Part shown: piece after piece, positions 62,810 through 64,000 of the stretch | How the letters are laid out: each line of letters starts with the position of its first letter | How positions within the stretch are numbered: position 1 is the stretch's first letter | Assembly: GCA_943788145.1 (NCBI GenBank) | Contig: CALSPD010000003.1 | Location: 39,780 to 103,779, forward strand | From: an uncultured Flavobacteriales bacterium | Lineage (GTDB): Bacteria > Bacteroidota > Bacteroidia > Flavobacteriales_G > Salibacteraceae | Direction of reading: 5' to 3' | Length of the DNA: 64,000 nucleotides | Made by a program: the position numbers and the translations under genes | Notes under the pieces: generated by a model | The model's database searches: none | Told to the model about the DNA's origin: nothing | Seen by the model: the letters and a program-made list of their open reading frames with translations, nothing else

Positions 62810-63514
62810 ATGTTATTGAATCTATTGCTCCAAATTCCCACCAGCGAATCTGGACTAACTACGACTGAAGAGGCCGCTCCTATTGAGCAAACTCTCTCTA
62901 TTATCGACCTCATTATTGGTGGTGGATGGTATATCATGATACCATTAGGTATTCTTTCGGTAATTGCCATTTACATTTTTATTGAGCGTTTTCTCGCAAT
63001 ACAGAAGGCTTCGAAAGAAGACCCTCAATTCATGAATCAAATCCGAGATTTCATTCATGATGGAAAAATTGATGCAGCAAACCATTTATGTAAACAAACC
63101 GAAGGCACTTTTCCTCGAATGATCGAAAAGGGAGTTAAGCGCATAGGCAAACCACTAGGAGACATTGGCGCTGCAGTCGAAAATGTTGCTAAACTAGAGG
63201 TCTATAAATTGGAAGAAAGTCTGAGCACCTTAGCTACAATTGCCGGAGCCGCACCTATGATTGGCTTTCTCGGCACTGTAATAGGAATGATTGTCGTTTT
63301 TCATGAGATGCGTATCGCGGATTCCGGAATTGAAATAGAACAACTATCTGGAGGTATCATGCAAGCCATGGTCACTACTGTGGCAGGCCTTGTAATTGGA
63401 ATTATCGCATACATTGCATACAATGTACTTGTAGCAAGAGTTGAAAAAGTGGTATATAAAATGGAGGCTACAACAATTGAATTCATGGATCTTCTTCAAG
63501 AACCCGCAGAATAA
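62810..63514 (+). CDS. exbB: MotA/TolQ/ExbB proton channel family protein
   Basis: This 234-residue inner-membrane protein has three membrane segments: about 33-58 (GGGWYIMIPLGILSVIAIYI), about 145-165 (AGAAPMIGFLGTVIGMIVVF) and about 185-205 (VTTVAGLVIGIIAYIAYNVL). The central LGTVIGMI and the Thr/Ser-rich third helix are family signatures of the proton path. It works with ExbD and a TonB-like transducer, encoded next, to energise outer-membrane transport. TolQ/TolR use for envelope integrity is the alternative. Its stop overlaps exbD by one base. Confidence 0.95.
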   Translation: MLLNLLLQIPTSESGLTTTEEAAPIEQTLSIIDLIIGGGWYIMIPLGILSVIAIYIFIERFLAIQKASKEDPQFMNQIRDFIHDGKIDAANHLCKQTEGTFPRMIEKGVKRIGKPLGDIGAAVENVAKLEVYKLEESLSTLATIAGAAPMIGFLGTVIGMIVVFHEMRIADSGIEIEQLSGGIMQAMVTTVAGLVIGIIAYIAYNVLVARVEKVVYKMEATTIEFMDLLQEPAE

Positions 63515-63906
63515 TGGCTATTCAATCAAGAAATAAGGTTAGTGTAAGTTTCAGCATGTCCAGTATGACGGACATCGTTTTCTTGTTACTCATCTTTTTT
63601 ATCATTCTCTCAACCTTAGTATCACCCTACGGGGTTAAGGTCGATTTACCTTCTGGAAAAGTTCATACGAAGGACCATCCAAAAATCGATGTGACCATTT
63701 TCAAGGATTTGAGCTATTCACTTGACGGACAAATGGTGTCAAAATCAGAATTGAGCGCCTTGCTGAAAAGCAAAAAGGCAGAAGTTGATAAGCCAAATCT
63801 TATTTTACACGTGGATCAATCAATTCCTACCGGTGAAACGGTAAGTTTTTTATCTCTTGCAAAAGAAAATGGATTTAGCATCGTTATAGCTACAGAAGCA
63901 AAATGA
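63514..63906 (+). CDS. exbD: ExbD/TolR-type biopolymer transport protein
   Basis: This 130-residue protein has one N-terminal membrane helix (MTDIVFLLLIFFIILSTLV) carrying the conserved Asp at its start (proton path) and a periplasmic domain (VKVDLPSGKV...LILHVDQSIPTGETVS). It pairs with ExbB. The start overlaps the exbB stop and its stop overlaps the next gene (ATGA), showing a tightly coupled operon. Confidence 0.94.
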   Translation: MAIQSRNKVSVSFSMSSMTDIVFLLLIFFIILSTLVSPYGVKVDLPSGKVHTKDHPKIDVTIFKDLSYSLDGQMVSKSELSALLKSKKAEVDKPNLILHVDQSIPTGETVSFLSLAKENGFSIVIATEAK

Positions 63907-64000
63907 GTATTCTCCAAGATAAGAACAAGCGAAAAGGCGCAATTGGAACAGCAGTGTTCCACTTGGCCTTATTGCTTATTTTCCTATTTTCTGGGCTTAC
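63903..64000 (+). CDS. TonB-like energy transducer, N-terminal fragment (runs off window)
   Basis: The visible 32 residues give a short basic N-terminus (SILQDKNKRKGAIGTA) followed by a hydrophobic anchor (VFHLALLLIFLFSGLT). This matches the start of TonB-type transducers that follow exbB-exbD in Bacteroidota. The gene starts with ATG overlapping the exbD stop. The periplasmic and C-terminal parts lie outside, so the identity rests on context and the anchor. Confidence 0.75.
   Translation, partial: MSILQDKNKRKGAIGTAVFHLALLLIFLFSGL

Noticed and set aside
62810..64000. GldL/GldM motor genes near the T9SS genes
   Set aside because: The sequences are ExbB and ExbD type (three-helix TolQ-like, single-helix TolR-like with LLIFFIIL), not GldL/GldM.
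1..64000. tRNA, rRNA or CRISPR arrays
   Set aside because: No cloverleaf-like gaps, rRNA segments or regularly spaced direct repeats were seen in the intergenic regions; the longest true gaps are about 300 bases.

Overview
The window comes from a member of the phylum Bacteroidota, probably a gliding or formerly gliding marine or freshwater lineage near the Flavobacteriales. The phylum call rests on type IX secretion (T9SS) components (PorU, PorV, a PorP/SprF-type protein, the gliding lipoprotein GldJ), several secreted proteins ending in T9SS sorting domains, many Bacteroidota-type gene families (DUF4286, DUF6428, DUF3108), and sparse Shine-Dalgarno signals with many TTG starts. The order-level placement is inference. 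The DNA is moderately AT-rich and densely packed. No rRNA, tRNA or CRISPR array was seen.

Layout. 1-4340: the end of a serine hydrolase gene, a small helix-hairpin-helix protein, a T9SS-secreted protein and a Fic AMPylase. 4320-8277 (minus): a kynurenine-pathway operon, kynU - membrane protein - kmo. 8351-14171: an S9 peptidase, a DUF1287 protein and a large T9SS adhesin-like protein. 14241-18619: an Asp-box lipoprotein, a His/Cys-rich protein, a frameshifted TonB-dependent receptor and a lipoprotein, possibly a metal-uptake locus. 18675-19736: a di-haem cytochrome c peroxidase with a Crp/Fnr-like site upstream. 19830-21342: a LuxR-type HTH remnant split by an IS4-family insertion sequence. 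21461-23248: a T9SS cargo protein with an F-box-associated (FBA) type domain, which is otherwise best known from eukaryotic glycoprotein-binding F-box proteins.

23251-33964: a GNAT acetyltransferase, aspartate kinase, an ArsR / DUF6428 / methyltransferase / MOSC cluster, a 2-hydroxyacid dehydrogenase, an OmpA-like protein, MgtE, RsmA, DUF4286, a decayed T9SS cargo tail, and a TMTC-like glycosyltransferase with TPRs. 34052-37131: a broken multi-repeat T9SS cargo gene with an in-frame stop and a frameshift. 37287-43680 (plus): leuS - bioY - DUF3108 - tryptophan 2,3-dioxygenase - M23 peptidase, a tightly packed run. 43677-52290 (minus): porU - porV - ispF - cdd - pdhA - pdhC. 52444-56616 (plus): porP/sprF-like - gldJ - murF. 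56622-64000: acyl-CoA dehydrogenase, AnmK, a Glu/Leu-type dehydrogenase, an MscS channel, NhaD, and an ExbB-ExbD-TonB-like set running off the window.

How the genes fit together. Tryptophan dioxygenase (41 kb), kynureninase (7-8 kb) and kynurenine monooxygenase (4-5 kb) supply the steps from tryptophan toward 3-hydroxyanthranilate and NAD. PorU and PorV process and attach cargo proteins of the kind encoded at 1.3, 11, 21 and 34 kb. ExbB/ExbD/TonB would energise TonB-dependent receptors such as the one at 15.8 kb. Several cargo or surface-protein genes are damaged (15.8-18.0, 31.5-32.0, 34-37 kb), whereas the housekeeping genes look intact.
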